Shown here piece by piece: positions 13,028 through 13,920 of a DNA stretch of 13,920 bases. The stretch is from NCBI GenBank assembly GCA_015232165.1, contig JADGAE010000021.1, positions 1 to 13,920 of the forward strand, given 5' to 3'. This DNA comes from Nitrospirota bacterium. Lineage in GTDB: Bacteria > Nitrospirota > Thermodesulfovibrionia > Thermodesulfovibrionales > Magnetobacteriaceae. A program made the translations under genes and the position numbers. A model generated the notes under the pieces. It did no database searches and was not told where the DNA came from. It saw only the letters and a list, made by a program, of their open reading frames with translations. The stretch's first letter is position 1, and each line of letters starts with the position of its first letter.

Positions 13028-13920
13028 CTATATAAAGCCTCTAATAACTATAGCGAATTCGTCCCCTCCTAATCGGGCTATTGTGTCGATATCTCTTACT
13101 GAACGTTTAAGTCTATTGCTTGTCTTCCTTAACACTGCATCCCCTGCGTCATGTCCATATTTATCATTAATAGGTTTAAATTTATCCAGGTCTATGTAAA
13201 GAACTGCCGTTTTGTCTTTATAGCGTTTTGACTGGTTAATGCTTTGTGCTAGTCTGTCAAACAATAGCGTCCTGTTAGGTATCCCTGTCAGGGCGTCATA
13301 GTTTGCCAGATATTCAAGCTTATCATCTGCCATCTTACGGTCAATGATGCTTGCCAATGTATCTGCAAACATTAACAATAGTTGTACCTCCGTATCGTTT
13401 TTCTTATGTTCGGTGTCAATATCTACATTTAGAACGCCTAAGACCCTGTCTTTCATTATGATTGGGACGCAATAATGCCCGTGTTCGGGGATGTCCTCAA
13501 ATGTTATTTCATGTTCACCGTCTACGCAATTTTTATATACTATTTCCTTTCTCAATGCGGCTAATCCACATAGACACCTCCCTATCTGGACTTCATTACA
13601 TGGCTTTAATAGTTGAGCAGGAAAGTTCTTTCTTGCCGTCAGCTTTAATACACCTGCTTCCTCATTATACAGAAATATACATCCTACCGACCTTGCAATA
13701 AACCAGGGAAGTGAAAATAGAATATCCAACGCCAGGTCAAGAAACTCTTTAATGGTTAAGCTCTTGTAGGATAGCTTGAGTATCGTACTTATTGTACTTT
13801 GCAGATCGTAGTTTCTTGTGACCTCCTCAGTTTTGAGCTTAAGCTCCTCTTCCATTTTCTCACGATCTGTTATGTCTCTTAGAAATGCAAACAATAGATT
13901 TTCGCTTCTGATTAAATTTA
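13028..13920 (-). CDS. N-terminal part of the split c-di-GMP protein: PAS end – GAF – GGDEF (5' end cut by window)
   Basis: The frame is open to the right edge; the first visible residues, RSENLLFAFLRDITDREKMEEEL, are the end of a PAS/PAC domain and its linker, so the TTG at 13894 is internal. A GAF sensor domain follows (about 45–185, counted from 13894) with GRCLCGLAA, VDGEHE and HGHYCVPI, giving five Cys and three His in a compact region. The GGDEF domain begins at NYDALTGIPNR and has LYIDLDKFKPIND, an RDID inhibitory-site motif (267–270) and an intact GGDEF (276–280), so it looks like a competent diguanylate cyclase core. It then hits a TAG at 13028–13030 soon after the catalytic loop because of a frameshift; the rest is at 12010–12972. 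Confidence 0.88.
   Translation of the reverse strand, partial: NLIRSENLLFAFLRDITDREKMEEELKLKTEEVTRNYDLQSTISTILKLSYKSLTIKEFLDLALDILFSLPWFIARSVGCIFLYNEEAGVLKLTARKNFPAQLLKPCNEVQIGRCLCGLAALRKEIVYKNCVDGEHEITFEDIPEHGHYCVPIIMKDRVLGVLNVDIDTEHKKNDTEVQLLLMFADTLASIIDRKMADDKLEYLANYDALTGIPNRTLLFDRLAQSINQSKRYKDKTAVLYIDLDKFKPINDKYGHDAGDAVLRKTSNRLKRSVRDIDTIARLGGDEFAIVIRGFI
13039..13043 (-). other. One-base frameshift site splitting the PAS–GAF–GGDEF–EAL gene
   Basis: On the minus strand the frame reads GCT ATA GTT ATT AGA GGC TTT ATA TAG. Skipping a single base of the AGAG at 13042–13039 gives GTT ATT GAG GCT TTA TAT AGA, that is VIEALYRLDEL, which runs straight into the rest of the GGDEF and the EAL domain. 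This is either a natural null mutation, a sequencing or assembly error, or, less likely, a programmed +1 shift. Confidence 0.85.

Overview
The window looks like chromosomal DNA of a Gram-negative (diderm) bacterium that makes lipid A. Its core is a forward run bamA – skp/ompH – lpxD – fabZ – lpxA – lpxI (4066–10117), which covers outer-membrane protein insertion, a periplasmic chaperone and the early lipid A steps. Use of LpxI rather than LpxH, moderate GC content and the style of the palindromic intergenic repeats would fit a Nitrospirota (Magnetobacterium-like) or deltaproteobacterial genome. That placement is an impression from memory, not shown by the sequence.

Layout from left to right. 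1–230 is the tail of a protein with tandem EGQRxGL repeats, probably of the Rpn/PD-(D/E)XK transposase-like type. 231–734 has no intact gene; it holds palindromic repeat copy A (398–500) and an orphan coding remnant (587–727). 735–1697 is a TPR protein with a long acidic linker. On the minus strand, facing it tail to tail, lie a beta-ketoacyl-ACP synthase (1821–3161) and a FabZ-like hotdog dehydratase (3175–3645), apparently a two-gene operon. The 420-base gap 3646–4065 separates this pair from the divergent bamA operon and holds repeat copy B and a near-consensus sigma-70 promoter for bamA. After lpxI, the gap 10118–10604 holds repeat copies C and D in inverted orientation around an AT-rich island. 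It is followed by a family 2 glycosyltransferase (10605–11540), a small orphan membrane protein on the minus strand (11592–11879), and a minus-strand PAS–GAF–GGDEF–EAL cyclic-di-GMP gene running off the right edge. That gene is split by a one-base frameshift near 13039–13043.

How the genes fit together: BamA inserts outer-membrane proteins and Skp carries them across the periplasm. FabZ helps supply the 3-hydroxyacyl-ACP pool used by LpxA and LpxD, and LpxI performs the next nucleotide-cleaving step. The divergent ketosynthase/dehydratase pair looks like an accessory acyl-chain module, a second FabZ-type enzyme beside the housekeeping one. The glycosyltransferase could act on surface polysaccharide or LPS. 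lpxB, often just downstream of lpxI, is absent here.

The most notable points are the four-copy double-hairpin repeat family, the inverted C/D pair around an AT-rich segment, the frameshifted c-di-GMP sensor with a Cys/His-rich GAF domain, and the divergent KS/FabZ-like pair. I see no CRISPR array, tRNA, rRNA or complete transposase.
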